From positions 868,001 to 932,000 of the forward strand of contig NZ_JACEFB010000001.1 in the NCBI RefSeq assembly GCF_013694095.1: DNA of 64,000 nt, written 5' to 3'. The notes under the pieces are model-generated. The model made no database searches, was not told where the DNA came from, and worked only from the letters and a program-made list of their open reading frames with translations. Below, piece by piece: positions 39,764 to 49,178 of the stretch. This stretch comes from Thermogemmata fonticola (lineage in GTDB: Bacteria > Planctomycetota > Planctomycetia > Gemmatales > Gemmataceae). The position numbers and the translations under genes are program-made. Numbering within the stretch: position 1 is the first letter of the stretch; the number at the start of each line of letters is the position of its first letter.

Positions 39764-41056
39764 ATGCCTTCGGATCGCAGTTCCGATACCGGCGGACGGC
39801 GCCCTCCCAGTACCACGGGGCGTAACCGTAACGCCTTCTGTTCCTTCTGCCGCCGCTCCCACCGCGACGTGGGACCGCTTGTGGAAGGACCAGGGGAAGT
39901 GTACATCTGCGGCGAATGCATCGAATTGTGCCAATCGATTCTCGACCAGGAGCGTAAGCGCCGTGGGGGAAACCGCGGGCCGATTCACCAAATTCCCTCG
40001 CCGCGCGCCATCAAAGAGAAATTGGATGCCTACGTCATCGGCCAGCAGCGGGCCAAAAAAGTCCTGGCGGTTGCCGTCCACAACCATTACAAGCGGCTTA
40101 GTCTCGGCACGGATGTCCGGGATGTGGAAATTGAAAAGAGCAATATCCTGCTCATCGGTCCGACCGGCAGCGGCAAAACTCTCTTGGCACGCACTTTGGC
40201 CCGCATCCTCGATGTTCCCTTTGCCATCGGCGATGCCACCACCTTGACCGAAGCCGGCTATGTCGGGGAGGATGTCGAAAATCTCCTTCTCAAACTCCTG
40301 CACGCTGCGGACTTCGATATCGAAGCGGCCCAGCGAGGCATAGTTTACATCGACGAAATCGACAAGATCGCCAAAACCAGCCACAATGTCTCCATCACTC
40401 GCGACGTCTCCGGAGAAGGCGTCCAACAAGCCTTGCTGAAAATGCTGGAAGGCACCATCTCCAATGTCCCGCCTCAAGGCGGACGTAAACATCCGGAGCA
40501 GCAATACATCCAGGTGGATACCACCAACATTCTCTTCATCTGCGGGGGTACATTCGTTGGGATCGAGGAGATTATCAGCCGCCGACTCGGTCGCAAGACC
40601 ATCGGCTTCGGAGCTGTCGGCGATCTGCATCAGGAACGCACTTTGGGCGAACTGCTCAACCAAGTCACGGCGGATGACCTGATCGAATACGGCATGATTC
40701 CGGAGTTTGTCGGGCGGCTGCCGGTCATCGCTCCGCTTGACCCCCTTGACGAAGAGGCGATGGTCCGCATCCTGACCGAGCCGAAAAACGCCCTGGTTCG
40801 CCAGTATCAGAAACTCTTCGAGATGGAAGGAGCGGAAGTGGAATTTGAACCGGCGGCCCTGCGTGAGATCGCCCGCTTGGCCAAGGCACGAGATACCGGC
40901 GCCCGAGGACTGCGCGCCATCGTCGAGGAGATCATGCTGGACTTGATGTTCGAACTGCCCGACATGGAAACCAAAGGCAAGCACATCATCACGGTCGATG
41001 TCGTTCGCGGCTTGCAAAAGCCTCAATGCTTACACACCAACCGCAAAAGCGCTTGA
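39764..41056 (+). CDS. clpX: ATP-dependent Clp protease ATP-binding subunit ClpX
   Basis: A 430-residue AAA+ unfoldase that feeds ClpP. The N-terminal zinc-binding domain has two Cys pairs (FCSFCRRS and ICGECIELC), followed by [18 protein letters not shown], Walker [12 protein letters not shown], Walker [12 protein letters not shown], the [20 protein letters not shown] segment with the pore region near GYVGEDVE, and the sensor-2 Arg in [20 protein letters not shown] lies 5 nt before the ATG. No clpP is in the window. The nearby ClpS and S9 peptidase genes fit a proteolysis cluster. Confidence 0.96.
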   Translation: MPSDRSSDTGGRRPPSTTGRNRNAFCSFCRRSHRDVGPLVEGPGEVYICGECIELCQSILDQERKRRGGNRGPIHQIPSPRAIKEKLDAYVIGQQRAKKVLAVAVHNHYKRLSLGTDVRDVEIEKSNILLIGPTGSGKTLLARTLARILDVPFAIGDATTLTEAGYVGEDVENLLLKLLHAADFDIEAAQRGIVYIDEIDKIAKTSHNVSITRDVSGEGVQQALLKMLEGTISNVPPQGGRKHPEQQYIQVDTTNILFICGGTFVGIEEIISRRLGRKTIGFGAVGDLHQERTLGELLNQVTADDLIEYGMIPEFVGRLPVIAPLDPLDEEAMVRILTEPKNALVRQYQKLFEMEGAEVEFEPAALREIARLAKARDTGARGLRAIVEEIMLDLMFELPDMETKGKHIITVDVVRGLQKPQCLHTNRKSA

Positions 41057-41082
41057 TTTGGATTCTCTTGCAATTCCCCTCG

Positions 41083-41099
41083 CCAGTGAGGCGCACTGG
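41083..41099. terminator. Short hairpin between clpX and convergent gene
   Basis: CCAGTG (41083-41088) and CACTGG (41094-41099) form a 6-bp stem with a 5-nt loop, 26 nt after the clpX stop. It may be part of a terminator for clpX; no T-run is present, so the call is weak. Confidence 0.3.
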
Positions 41100-41211
41100 T
41101 CGACCCCACGGGACGACCTCGCGGAACTACCGGCCTCTCCACAATTGAGTCGCTCGACTTTCTAGATCAGATCACACCTCTAGCCCGATAGTGCCTCGAC
41201 AGGTCGCTCGG

Positions 41212-41670
41212 TCACTTGAGCTTTTCCAGCAGAAAGTACATGCCCTCCTTGCCACTGAAATCCACGGGCCGCTTGTCGCTCATAGCATAGGCCAGCTTGA
41301 CCTGTTTGCCGTCGAAGGCCACGATGCCGACCGCCTTGCTGCCCTTGGTCCCTTCCGGCCCTTGAACGATGATCATGTCGATGCCGATCGGCTCCATGCT
41401 CGTGTCGAGTTGGTATTGGATGACAAATGCCGCTCCCTTGCCCTTGATAGTGATAGACTTGGCGTCGATGTGATATTCCGCCTTTCGGGCAGCCTCATCG
41501 AGAGGTTTGCCTTGGATTTTACCCTCCAAAAGGCGATAATTCCCTTCCCAACGCAACACTCCCCCCTGAGCCAATAGTGCCGGCGCGGAGAACACCGCGG
41601 CCATGTGCAACAGGCCCGCGACCAGCAACACCCCAGCACCCATACGCATGAGTGGTATGTACAAGGCCAT
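41212..41670 (-). CDS. Small exported TIGR03067-like protein
   Basis: A 152-residue protein with a signal peptide or membrane anchor (residues 8-33; GAGVLLVAGLLHMAAV) and a beta-rich domain: WEGNYRLLEGKIQGKP, EYHIDAKSITIKGKG, PIGIDMIIVQGPEGTKGSKA, KQVKLAY. The pattern of a gain of Trp/Gly at the start and a Lys/Asp-Gly middle resembles TIGR03067, a lipocalin-like family enriched in planctomycetes, though I am not certain of the match. GGGGTGAA precedes the ATG. Function unknown. Confidence 0.6.
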   Translation of the reverse strand: MALYIPLMRMGAGVLLVAGLLHMAAVFSAPALLAQGGVLRWEGNYRLLEGKIQGKPLDEAARKAEYHIDAKSITIKGKGAAFVIQYQLDTSMEPIGIDMIIVQGPEGTKGSKAVGIVAFDGKQVKLAYAMSDKRPVDFSGKEGMYFLLEKLK

Positions 41671-41861
41671 ATGTTCACCCCTGGAAAAGACCTTCCCAAC
41701 TACCCACTAACACAGTTGACTTTATAAGAGCGTATCCTGGCCGGACACCAAACTCTTGTTTTCCCGCAAAAACAAGGCTGCTGCGCCAGGAAACGAAGAT
41801 CGTAACCAACCCTCAGCGAGCGTTTCGGTTACTACCATGGCTTTCACGGGGAATACCCCCT

Positions 41862-42572
41862 TCAGATTAAACGGCGGGACAGTTGAGCGAACGCGCGGTC
41901 CAGGAAGGCGAAAAGATCAGGAAGGAAACTTTCCGGAGATCGCTGCTGGTCGAGGAGAGCCTGATGAGGAACGCCATGAGCGAGCAGTTTTTCTTGGAGC
42001 CGGTCATTACCGCGGTGCCAATAACTGTCGGGTGAACAAGCCAGGAAGAGGAATTCAGGCCAAGCGGTGCTTTTTAGGTGCATCAAGGCGGAGTCCCGGC
42101 GGGCTGCCTCCCGGCTGGGGTAGATGTCATCCAAAGGAGTGCCCCATCCCCAGGCATCTTGTAAGTCCATCGCTCCGTCAATGCTAGCCGCCACGGGGAA
42201 GACAGCGGGATGCCGGAGTGCCAACCGAATCGCTCCCTGCCCCCCCATGCCGAATCCCACGACGGCCAGCCGTTGGGGAGTGACCTGCCATCTCTCTTGC
42301 ATCCAGGGAAGGACAGTGTTGAGGAGATGCTCTTCCGGGCTGATCGTGGGGTCGAAGAGCGGGATGGGATGCTGGAGCCACCAAGAACATCCTGAGGCGG
42401 GAGCCAGGCAACGCCAGCGACGCCGGGCCAGCATCTCCGTCCAGCCAGAGATCGCATCCGGAGGAGTGGCGCGGGCATCGTGGAGAAACAAAATGGCGGG
42501 AGATGCAGAGAAGAAAGATGGTTCGGCGCAGAGTGCGGGCTTGCCTCCGATCACCACCTCGTGCCATTGCAT
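41862..42572 (-). CDS. Alpha/beta-hydrolase fold protein lacking the serine nucleophile
   Basis: A 236-residue esterase-D-like protein. The family motif GHSMGG here reads GFGMGG, with Gly (GGC) where the nucleophile Ser should be; the codon is unambiguous. Strand-helix order (AILFLHDARATPPDAISGW, RLAVVGFGMGGQGAIRLAL, FLFLACSPDSYWHRG) fits the alpha/beta-hydrolase fold, and the usual C-terminal catalytic His region is replaced by LDQQRSPESF. It may bind or scaffold rather than hydrolyse. ATG 42572 is preferred (GAGGTGG upstream); an ATG five codons earlier is possible. It sits 40 nt behind the TPR gene. Confidence 0.75.
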   Translation of the reverse strand: MQWHEVVIGGKPALCAEPSFFSASPAILFLHDARATPPDAISGWTEMLARRRWRCLAPASGCSWWLQHPIPLFDPTISPEEHLLNTVLPWMQERWQVTPQRLAVVGFGMGGQGAIRLALRHPAVFPVAASIDGAMDLQDAWGWGTPLDDIYPSREAARRDSALMHLKSTAWPEFLFLACSPDSYWHRGNDRLQEKLLAHGVPHQALLDQQRSPESFLPDLFAFLDRAFAQLSRRLI

Positions 42573-42612
42573 AAGGCCACATCCCACCTCGCCGCATTCC
42601 CCTTAGGACAGG

Positions 42613-43929
42613 CTAATCTTTTTTCCTGCCGCTACTGGATTGGCCTTCTCGTGCTTTCTTCAACTTCTCGCTGACCTTCCGCCGCCGCTCTCCATCTCGC
42701 TTGCTGATATCCTCGGTTTTCAGCCCTTTTTCCCACGCTGCGATGGCCTCCTGAACCATTCCTAGGGCCATGTAACAATCCCCGAGGTGATCCCAGATTT
42801 CCAGGTGCTGCCCTTCCTCTTCGTCCTCGACTGCCTTCTTTAGATATTCCAAAGCTTCCTTGTACTTCTTCTTTTTGAAGAGGACCCAACCCATGCTGTC
42901 GAGGTAGGCGGCGTTCTCGCGGACTTCGTCGATCTCTCCCTTGGCCTTGAGCTTCTCTTTCTCCTTGCGATCAAGTTCCAGAGCTTCGCGGATGAGTTTT
43001 TCGGCCTCGTCTAAATTTCGGTCGTGATCCGCCCAGATATAGCCGAGATCATTTTTGTAGGTGGCATTGTCGGGGTTCTTTTTGACGAGGATTTGCAACT
43101 GCTTGGTCGCCGAGTCCACATCTCCCGCATCGAGATACAAGGCGCTGAGGATGTAGCGGGTCCGATCCTTTTCCCGATCCTTGATTTCAGCTTTGAGGTC
43201 TTCGTCCGTATCAAGCTTGTCGAGGACCTGCTCGAAGGTCTTGATGGCATCCTTGTATTTCTCCGCCTCGCGTTCCACCCAACCCTTGAGGCGGAGGAAA
43301 TACCAGGAATTGTTGGTCAGTTCCAACAGGCCGCGGGTGATCCGCATGGCTTCGTCGAAATCCCCCTTTTTGGCTTTGGCCTGAACCAGCCGCTCGATGA
43401 TGAACGGTTTGACGCGCTCCAGTTCTTCCGGTCCTTTCAAATCCAGGAATCGTTCGCAGGTATCGATGACCTGATCGTAGCGTTTCATGTCGAAGTAGAG
43501 GATGATGAGATTTTCATAGGCGTCGATGATGCTTTCCGCACTTTTCTTGACCTTTTGAGCAAGTTCGAGCTGGCGTTCGTAGAGCCGTTCGGCGGCGTCA
43601 TGGTTCTTGAGAGAGTGGGCTGTCCGACCCAAGATGGCAATGGCGTTATAGTTCAGTTTCCGACCGTTTTCGGAGTCGAGGATTTTCACGGCCAACTCAA
43701 CCAGGGCTTTGGCCTTCGCTTTGTCCTGGCGGAGTTGACGTAATTTGACCTTTTGCAGCTCGTCGGTGGTGGCTTGATTGAGCTTGAGTAGCTCCGCCAA
43801 GAGGGCTTTGTCCCCGCTGTCCTGCGCCGCCGTGATCCGGCTGGCACGCGCCGGTGCAGCCATGATCAAAACCCCGGCTATCGCCGTAACGGTCCAAAAC
43901 ATTTTGAAGAATGGATTTCGCGCAAACAT
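42613..43929 (-). CDS. Exported TPR-repeat protein
   Basis: A 438-residue protein. A signal peptide (MFARNPFFKMFWTVTAIAG..., cleavage after about 28) is followed by several TPR units through most of the length, for example YDQVIDTCERFLDLKGPEEL, YKDAIKTFEQVLDKLDTDED and KYKEALEYLKKAVEDEEEGQ. TPR arrays mediate protein contacts; in secreted form they often support envelope assembly. The ATG at 43929 has GAGGGGG upstream; a longer frame to 44025 exists but would put that site inside the gene. It is divergent from cobL and upstream of the hydrolase-like gene. Confidence 0.82.
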   Translation of the reverse strand: MFARNPFFKMFWTVTAIAGVLIMAAPARASRITAAQDSGDKALLAELLKLNQATTDELQKVKLRQLRQDKAKAKALVELAVKILDSENGRKLNYNAIAILGRTAHSLKNHDAAERLYERQLELAQKVKKSAESIIDAYENLIILYFDMKRYDQVIDTCERFLDLKGPEELERVKPFIIERLVQAKAKKGDFDEAMRITRGLLELTNNSWYFLRLKGWVEREAEKYKDAIKTFEQVLDKLDTDEDLKAEIKDREKDRTRYILSALYLDAGDVDSATKQLQILVKKNPDNATYKNDLGYIWADHDRNLDEAEKLIREALELDRKEKEKLKAKGEIDEVRENAAYLDSMGWVLFKKKKYKEALEYLKKAVEDEEEGQHLEIWDHLGDCYMALGMVQEAIAAWEKGLKTEDISKRDGERRRKVSEKLKKAREGQSSSGRKKD

Positions 43930-44148
43930 AAGTACCGACCCCCTCATGTCGCTGACGTTTCCTGGAATAGCTCTGATGCGATTGTAGCCGAGCAGCTTTC
44001 TTTCCGCCATGCCCCTTTGTATCAATCTTGCCCCACCTCCTCCCCTTCACCCTTGAGAGGGGGACAAAGCGAATCACCGTGTCTATGCCAACCAGAGGTC
44101 AACCCCGAAAGGTTCCGCTAACATCCGGCGCGGGTGGAGGGCCAACGT

Positions 44149-45447
44149 ATGGCAAGTCAGGTTCCGGGAGGCGGCAACGTGGCCGTTTCTGAGAGTGGGA
44201 AACCAATGGTCACACGCATTCCCATCATCGGCATCGGTCCGGACGGCCTGGCGGGCATTTCCCCCCGGAGCCGAGAACTGCTGCAACAAGCGGAGGTGGT
44301 TTTCGGTTCCGAGGGGGCATTGCGTCTGTTGCCAGAGCTGGAGGCGGAACGGGTAGTCATTGGCAGCGATCTGCCGGGAGTAGTCGAGAGGATGCGCAGC
44401 TTCTTGGGCCGCCGAAACATGGCCATCGTGGCCCACGGCGATCCGCTTTTCTATGGCACCGCTCGCTATTTTTGCGAGAAACTCGGCCCAGACACTTTTG
44501 AGGTGATCCCGCATGTTTCCTCCATGCAACTGGCTTTCGCCCGCATCAAGCAATCCTGGGAGGAAGCTTATCTGACCGACGTATCGACCCGCCCCTTGGA
44601 GGAGATCATCGACAAGATTCGCACGGCAGAGACAGTGGGTCTGTTCACCAGCGAGGAGATTTCTCCCAGCCGCATTGCTCGGGAATTGCTAGCTCGCGGT
44701 ATCGACTATTTCACCGTTTGGGTCTGCGAAAATCTCGGCGGCAAGGATGAACGGATCACGCATGGCGAGCTGGCGGAAATTCGCGATCTCTCTTTCCATC
44801 CACTCAACATCATGATTCTCAAGCGACACCCTGGCCGGCCTGACAAGCCGCGCAAGGGAGTCCGCCTCCGTCGTTTCGGCAATCCGGATGACGTGTTTGC
44901 CCAAACTCTTCCCAAGAGTGGTCTGATCACTCAAGCGGAAGTGCGCGCCGTGGCTTTGTCTCAACTCGACTTGCATTCCGGGGATGTGTTCTGGGATGTG
45001 GGGGCAGGCAGCGGCAGTGTGGCCATCGAGGCCGCCGGGCTAGTCTTTCCTGGTCCTAGTTACGCCATCGAGCAGGATGCCGCAGATTACCACTTGATCG
45101 TCGCCAATGCAGAGACGTTCGGCGTGACGAATGTCCGTCCCGTTTTCGGCACAGCTCCTGAGGTGTTTGCCAAGCTGCCGCCGCCCGATGCCATCTTCGT
45201 CGGAGGTAATGGAGGGGAAGTCGCTCGCTTGCTGGAAGCTTGCTATGCCGCCCTACGACCCGGAGGCCGACTCGTTACCAACGTAGGCACCCTGGAAATG
45301 ATTTCGGCAACCTATCAGGTCCTCAAGCGCCTCGGCGGACGGGTCGAAGTGGTCTTGATGAATCTGGCCCGCGGTGTGGAACAATTGGAGTCCTTGCGCT
45401 TCGAGGCTGTCAATCCGACTGTCCTGCTCCGCATCGAGAAAACCTGA
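44149..45447 (+). CDS. cobL: Precorrin-6Y C5,15-methyltransferase (decarboxylating), CbiE-CbiT fusion
   Basis: A 432-residue fused enzyme of corrin ring synthesis that methylates precorrin-6Y at C5 and C15 and decarboxylates the C12 acetate. The N-terminal CbiE part shows IIGIGPDGLAGISPRSRELL, AHGDPLFYGTA and IPHVSSMQLAFARIKQSWEE; the C-terminal CbiT part has the SAM motif VFWDVGAGSGSVAIEAA and DAIFVGGNGGE. Start ATG 44149, with GGAGG 8 nt upstream. No other cobalamin gene and no B12 riboswitch was seen in the window, so the gene is isolated from the rest of the pathway. Confidence 0.92.
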   Translation: MASQVPGGGNVAVSESGKPMVTRIPIIGIGPDGLAGISPRSRELLQQAEVVFGSEGALRLLPELEAERVVIGSDLPGVVERMRSFLGRRNMAIVAHGDPLFYGTARYFCEKLGPDTFEVIPHVSSMQLAFARIKQSWEEAYLTDVSTRPLEEIIDKIRTAETVGLFTSEEISPSRIARELLARGIDYFTVWVCENLGGKDERITHGELAEIRDLSFHPLNIMILKRHPGRPDKPRKGVRLRRFGNPDDVFAQTLPKSGLITQAEVRAVALSQLDLHSGDVFWDVGAGSGSVAIEAAGLVFPGPSYAIEQDAADYHLIVANAETFGVTNVRPVFGTAPEVFAKLPPPDAIFVGGNGGEVARLLEACYAALRPGGRLVTNVGTLEMISATYQVLKRLGGRVEVVLMNLARGVEQLESLRFEAVNPTVLLRIEKT

Positions 45448-45758
45448 ACCCTTGTTGGTAGCGAGAAAACCCGACTCGCCGCCTGGTATCCCAACCGGAT
45501 GCTCCGGGTATTTCCCACTGCCGTCGTCCCCCCTGAACACTTTCTGCTTGGAGAAATGTGAAAACGAGAGATAATGAGATGGCCACCTTCCCCGCCTGCC
45601 GGGCATCGTGGAACCACTCCCCCTGCTGCAAGGGACAGGGAGGAAACCCGTCGAGCCGAAGCGGCCAACACAGTGGCACGACGAATGGACCTTTTTTAGG
45701 GTGAAGGAGCCATCCCCATAAGTTTCCTCCACGAATCGTCCAGCCCTGGAGTCGAACG
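45448..45758. other. Intergenic region between cobL and HD-domain gene
   Basis: 311 nt with no supportable gene. It ends with GGAG before the HD-domain gene. Frames on either strand are short and lack ribosome sites. A small CCGG-atgct-CCGG repeat near the middle is too weak to call. Confidence 0.55.
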
Positions 45759-46778
45759 ATGTCCAAGTCTCGCCGCCCGCCCTTGCTCAAACTCGCCGAG
45801 ATTCAACCGGGACAGTTTGCCGACTGTTTTGCCCAACTTGTGGAGAAGCGGCGCGGTCTGACCCAAAGCGGCAAGCCGTATTACCAACTCCGCTTTCGTG
45901 ATGCCCGCCGGACAGTTGTCGTCATGATCTGGCAAGACAGTGAGCTGTTCGAGGCTTGTCAGTTGCAATGGCAGGTGGGGCAGTTTTTCAAGCTCCGCGG
46001 TACGTTCGTAGAACATGAGCGTTACGGGCCACAACTCGAAGTGGAAGCCATCCGCCCCGTGGAGGAACGGGACCGGGAGGACGGTTTCCAGGAACGGGAT
46101 TTCATTCAGACTTCCCGGCACGATCCCGAGCAGATGTACCAGCAACTCGTGCAGTGGGTGGAACAGGAAATCCAGACAGCCCCCCTGCGGGTATTGGTTT
46201 TGCGGTTATTGCACAAATATGAAGCGGAGTTGAAGCCGCTGCCGGCCTCGGACCGCCGATATTATCCCTTCGCGGGCGGCTGGCTCGAACATACCCTGAC
46301 CGTAGCCCGGCATAGCGTTTGGCTCGCGGATCGCTACATCCAGCTTTATCCCGAATTGCAACCGCCGATCAATCGGGACCTCATCGCCGCTGCGGCTGTG
46401 CTTCATGACATCGGCCGGGTCCGTGAACTGGACCTGAGCGGAGGCTTGCCTCCACGCGTAAGCATCGCCGGCGAATTATTCGGACACCTGATACTGGCCC
46501 ATGACATGATTCGTTCCGCTGCGGCAGAAGTCACGGACCTTTCCGCCGAGATGCTCGAGCTGTTGTTGCATATCGTGCTCGCCCACCTGCGACTGCCGGA
46601 ATGGGGATCCACCCGACTTCCCTGTATTCCCGAAGTGCTGATTTTGCATCATGCCGACGATTTGGACGCCAAGCTGGAAATGTACATCCGCTGCCTGACC
46701 ACAGACAGTACTGATGGCCCTTTCACGGAACGCGACCCGGTCCTGGGCCGACCGTTGCTCAAACAGCGCTCCGTATGA
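45759..46778 (+). CDS. HD-domain nuclease, YhaM-like (OB-fold plus HD)
   Basis: A 339-residue protein combining an N-terminal OB-fold (about 10-110; GKPYYQLRFRDARRTVVVMI, FKLRGTFVEHERYGPQLEV) with an HD hydrolase domain (about 150-310): the first His in GGWLEHTLTVARHS, the HD pair in AVLHDIGRVREL, and further ligands in LLHIVLAHLRLPEWG and HHADDLDAKL. This is the YhaM/CbfA arrangement of metal-dependent 3'-5' exoribonucleases. The ATG has GGAG 7 nt upstream. It converges on the FG-GAP protein gene. Confidence 0.85.
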   Translation: MSKSRRPPLLKLAEIQPGQFADCFAQLVEKRRGLTQSGKPYYQLRFRDARRTVVVMIWQDSELFEACQLQWQVGQFFKLRGTFVEHERYGPQLEVEAIRPVEERDREDGFQERDFIQTSRHDPEQMYQQLVQWVEQEIQTAPLRVLVLRLLHKYEAELKPLPASDRRYYPFAGGWLEHTLTVARHSVWLADRYIQLYPELQPPINRDLIAAAAVLHDIGRVRELDLSGGLPPRVSIAGELFGHLILAHDMIRSAAAEVTDLSAEMLELLLHIVLAHLRLPEWGSTRLPCIPEVLILHHADDLDAKLEMYIRCLTTDSTDGPFTERDPVLGRPLLKQRSV

Positions 46779-46909
46779 GCGACTCCGGGAGAGCACTCCG
46801 ACGGGCATTCGTTTCCACCCAGTCAAACAGAACGGGCCAAGCCCATCCGTTGAGCACATGGGAGTGTGGAGTAACACATGAACAAATGGTGGAGTGAAGT
46901 AACACCCCT

Positions 46910-48028
46910 TTACGGCAAGCGGCGGGAACCGTTGAAGCCAGCGGGTGAGCCTTTCTGACCAAAGAAAGCGATAGGGAATTGATTGAGCCGGCTATCCGCC
47001 GCGACGACCACCAGGTCGGCTGTGTTGTAAATGTCGTTGAAGTCGTCATCCGTCGTGGCGATGGCAAAATTGACAGCGCGGGTATAACCGGGCGGGAAAA
47101 CAGTGTAAGGATAAACGGACCGAATCTGGCCGATGAGAGTACCCGTTTGTCCCCGAAAGACGCGGATGGTGCCGGAGTTTCGCAAGGCGACGTAAATTTC
47201 CGCACCCCGTTGAGCATCGGTACTCCCAGCCGCGAGATGGATTCCTTGAAGATTCGCGGGATTGTTCGGATCAAAAGCCATGTAACTGGCCAACATGCGT
47301 ACCGCCGGCGTCTGAACGTCGAAAACGCGGATTTGTGGCAAGCCCACCGAACGGCCCGTAATGACCTCCGCATAGTTGTAATCGTAAGGATCAGTAGGCG
47401 AGTTCTTCGTGGTGTGGATATTGGCAGCGGCCAGTGTCACACCGGTATTCAACGCACCGTAAGCATTGAACTGCCGAACGAGATTAAAGGCAGTCACGAT
47501 CGGATCAAATGCATAGACTTGAACTGTGGAGCGTCCCCGTTCCCGCCCCACGATCAATTCCGCTTCCGGTCCTCCCGTAACGTTAGCCGAAGCAATTTGC
47601 ACCCCGCCTGTGTACGTGGGGCCAAACGGTGCCAGCACCGCCAATTGTTGCAAGCCACCACTACCATAACTATATACCTTGACCCGACCAACGGTGTTTC
47701 CCGCAGTTGAAACGATCAATTCCTTGATCTGCGCTGGATCTCCATCGATATTGCCAGTGGCGACATAGACCCCGCCACGGTAGTTCCGGCCAAAGGGATA
47801 GAAGGCGGAGATAAGGTTGCCCTTAGTACTGTCCCACACCTGGACCAAACCCGGAGCGCCCGGACCATTCCCGGTAATGTATTCGACGCCGAAACTGTCC
47901 GGCACCACATCCGCGGCAGCGATACTCCAACCCAAAGTCCCTGTGAAACTCGTCAAAACCGTCCGACTCTCCAATTGTTCCACTTCCAGCCGAACGGTAC
48001 GCCGTGTTGGGGTTCGGTCCTGCATCAT
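46910..48028 (-). CDS. FG-GAP-like repeat protein with planctomycete leader
   Basis: A 372-residue protein whose N-terminus carries the motif RLEVEQLESRTVLTS, the leader seen on many planctomycete surface or secreted proteins. The body consists of beta-propeller-like repeats of the integrin alpha/FG-GAP type, each with an Ile/Val-rich strand and a Gly-Ala-Asp turn (GVYVATGNIDGDPAQIKELI, GVQIASANVTGGPEAELIVG, GVTLAAANIHT). It is presumably exported; no catalytic site is seen. The ATG at 48028 follows AGGAGAG; a longer frame reaching 48178 is not favoured. Confidence 0.78.
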   Translation of the reverse strand: MMQDRTPTRRTVRLEVEQLESRTVLTSFTGTLGWSIAAADVVPDSFGVEYITGNGPGAPGLVQVWDSTKGNLISAFYPFGRNYRGGVYVATGNIDGDPAQIKELIVSTAGNTVGRVKVYSYGSGGLQQLAVLAPFGPTYTGGVQIASANVTGGPEAELIVGRERGRSTVQVYAFDPIVTAFNLVRQFNAYGALNTGVTLAAANIHTTKNSPTDPYDYNYAEVITGRSVGLPQIRVFDVQTPAVRMLASYMAFDPNNPANLQGIHLAAGSTDAQRGAEIYVALRNSGTIRVFRGQTGTLIGQIRSVYPYTVFPPGYTRAVNFAIATTDDDFNDIYNTADLVVVAADSRLNQFPIAFFGQKGSPAGFNGSRRLP

Positions 48029-48372
48029 GGCGTCTTCTCTCCTGGGTGGTGCTGTCCCCTTTAGAATCACCTTCCCCCCCGCCTCTAGCCTGCCCGGCTC
48101 TCCGCGGAGAAGATAAATCCATACACCGGGGCCGAGGCGGTTCTGCCCGTGCGTAATTTCATCCTTCCAGTATGCCACTCGGTGTTGTCTCTGGCAATCA
48201 GAAATAACGCGTAAACAGCCTCAACGTTGGCCATTCCAGCGGAGGGACTCGTCAGCTCCGCAGATTGGGAGTAACGCTCCTCCTCGATCCAGCCCGCTGC
48301 CACATCTCGCGGGCGAAATCCCGTAACATGCCTTTTCTTTAGACAGGTCCCACAACCAATGGAACCAATGGC
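48029..48372. other. Intergenic region between ppa and FG-GAP gene
   Basis: 344 nt between two minus-strand genes. It must hold the promoter of the FG-GAP gene; I see no gene, repeat or clear element in it. Confidence 0.55.
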
Positions 48373-48933
48373 TCAGTCTTTGACGCTCCCCAAGGAAGCG
48401 CGGAACCGTTCGACCGAAGCCCGGACTTCCGCCGTCCCCTCCTCGTGGGAAGCCCAGCCTAGTGGTTCCGTCGTCACTCCTTCCAGTTGCTTATAAGTCG
48501 TGAAGAAGAACTCGACTTCCCGAATGAAATGCGGCGGAACGTGCTCTAGCTTGCGGATGTGGCTGAAGAGCGGGTCTTTGTGGGGAACGCCGAGGATTTT
48601 GTAATCATTTTGGCCTTTGTCACGCATACGAAAAATGCCCACCACACGAGCCTCGATCAAGCAGCCGGAAAAAGTGGGTTCATTGACCATCACGAGAATG
48701 TCGAGTGGATCGCCATCCTCGGCCAGGGTTTGCGGAATGAAGCCGTAGTCGCCGGGGTAAACCGCGGAGCTGTAAAGGTAGCGGTCCAATTTGATCAGGC
48801 CGGTGTGTTTGTCCAGTTCATACTTGTTGCGCCGTCCTTTAGGGATTTCCACAATAACATGAACCACAGCCGGCTCACCGGTGCCGGGAGGTATCATCAT
48901 GTAATCCCGCAACGTCTGGGAAGGGGTCAACAT
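48373..48933 (-). CDS. ppa: Inorganic pyrophosphatase (family I)
   Basis: A 186-residue soluble pyrophosphatase, which hydrolyses PPi to phosphate with Mg and drives biosynthetic reactions. Signature segments are VIVEIPKGRRNKYELDK, SAVYPGDYGFIPQTL and EDGDPLDILVMV (the metal-binding D-x-D-P-x-D), with KGQNDYKILGVP later. The ATG at 48933 is supported by AGGAG 9 nt upstream; an upstream ATG at 48978 lacks one. It lies alone, divergent from the DMT transporter. Confidence 0.93.
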   Translation of the reverse strand: MLTPSQTLRDYMMIPPGTGEPAVVHVIVEIPKGRRNKYELDKHTGLIKLDRYLYSSAVYPGDYGFIPQTLAEDGDPLDILVMVNEPTFSGCLIEARVVGIFRMRDKGQNDYKILGVPHKDPLFSHIRKLEHVPPHFIREVEFFFTTYKQLEGVTTEPLGWASHEEGTAEVRASVERFRASLGSVKD

Positions 48934-49178
48934 GTCCCAGCACTCCTGAATCGGGCGCCGCCTAAGCAGTAGAGCCACTCAGGCAGTGTAAGGGAGGAGC
49001 CGCACGGAAGGCAATCCCTGATGATCCGCAAGAGACGCCCAGCTTAGTGAGACGAGAGAGACGTTCTGCATAGCCGAGGAGAATACTTTTTCCGATAACG
49101 TTACTCCAGCCGCGTCCGGTTTGGGAGCGGTGGAAGGAATCCCATTGCGCCGCAGGGGTACGAGAAAGGAAGCGGTTC

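Noticed and set aside
43930-44148. Cobalamin riboswitch upstream of cobL
   Set aside because: No B12-box-like sequence or extended pairing was recognised in the divergent gap.
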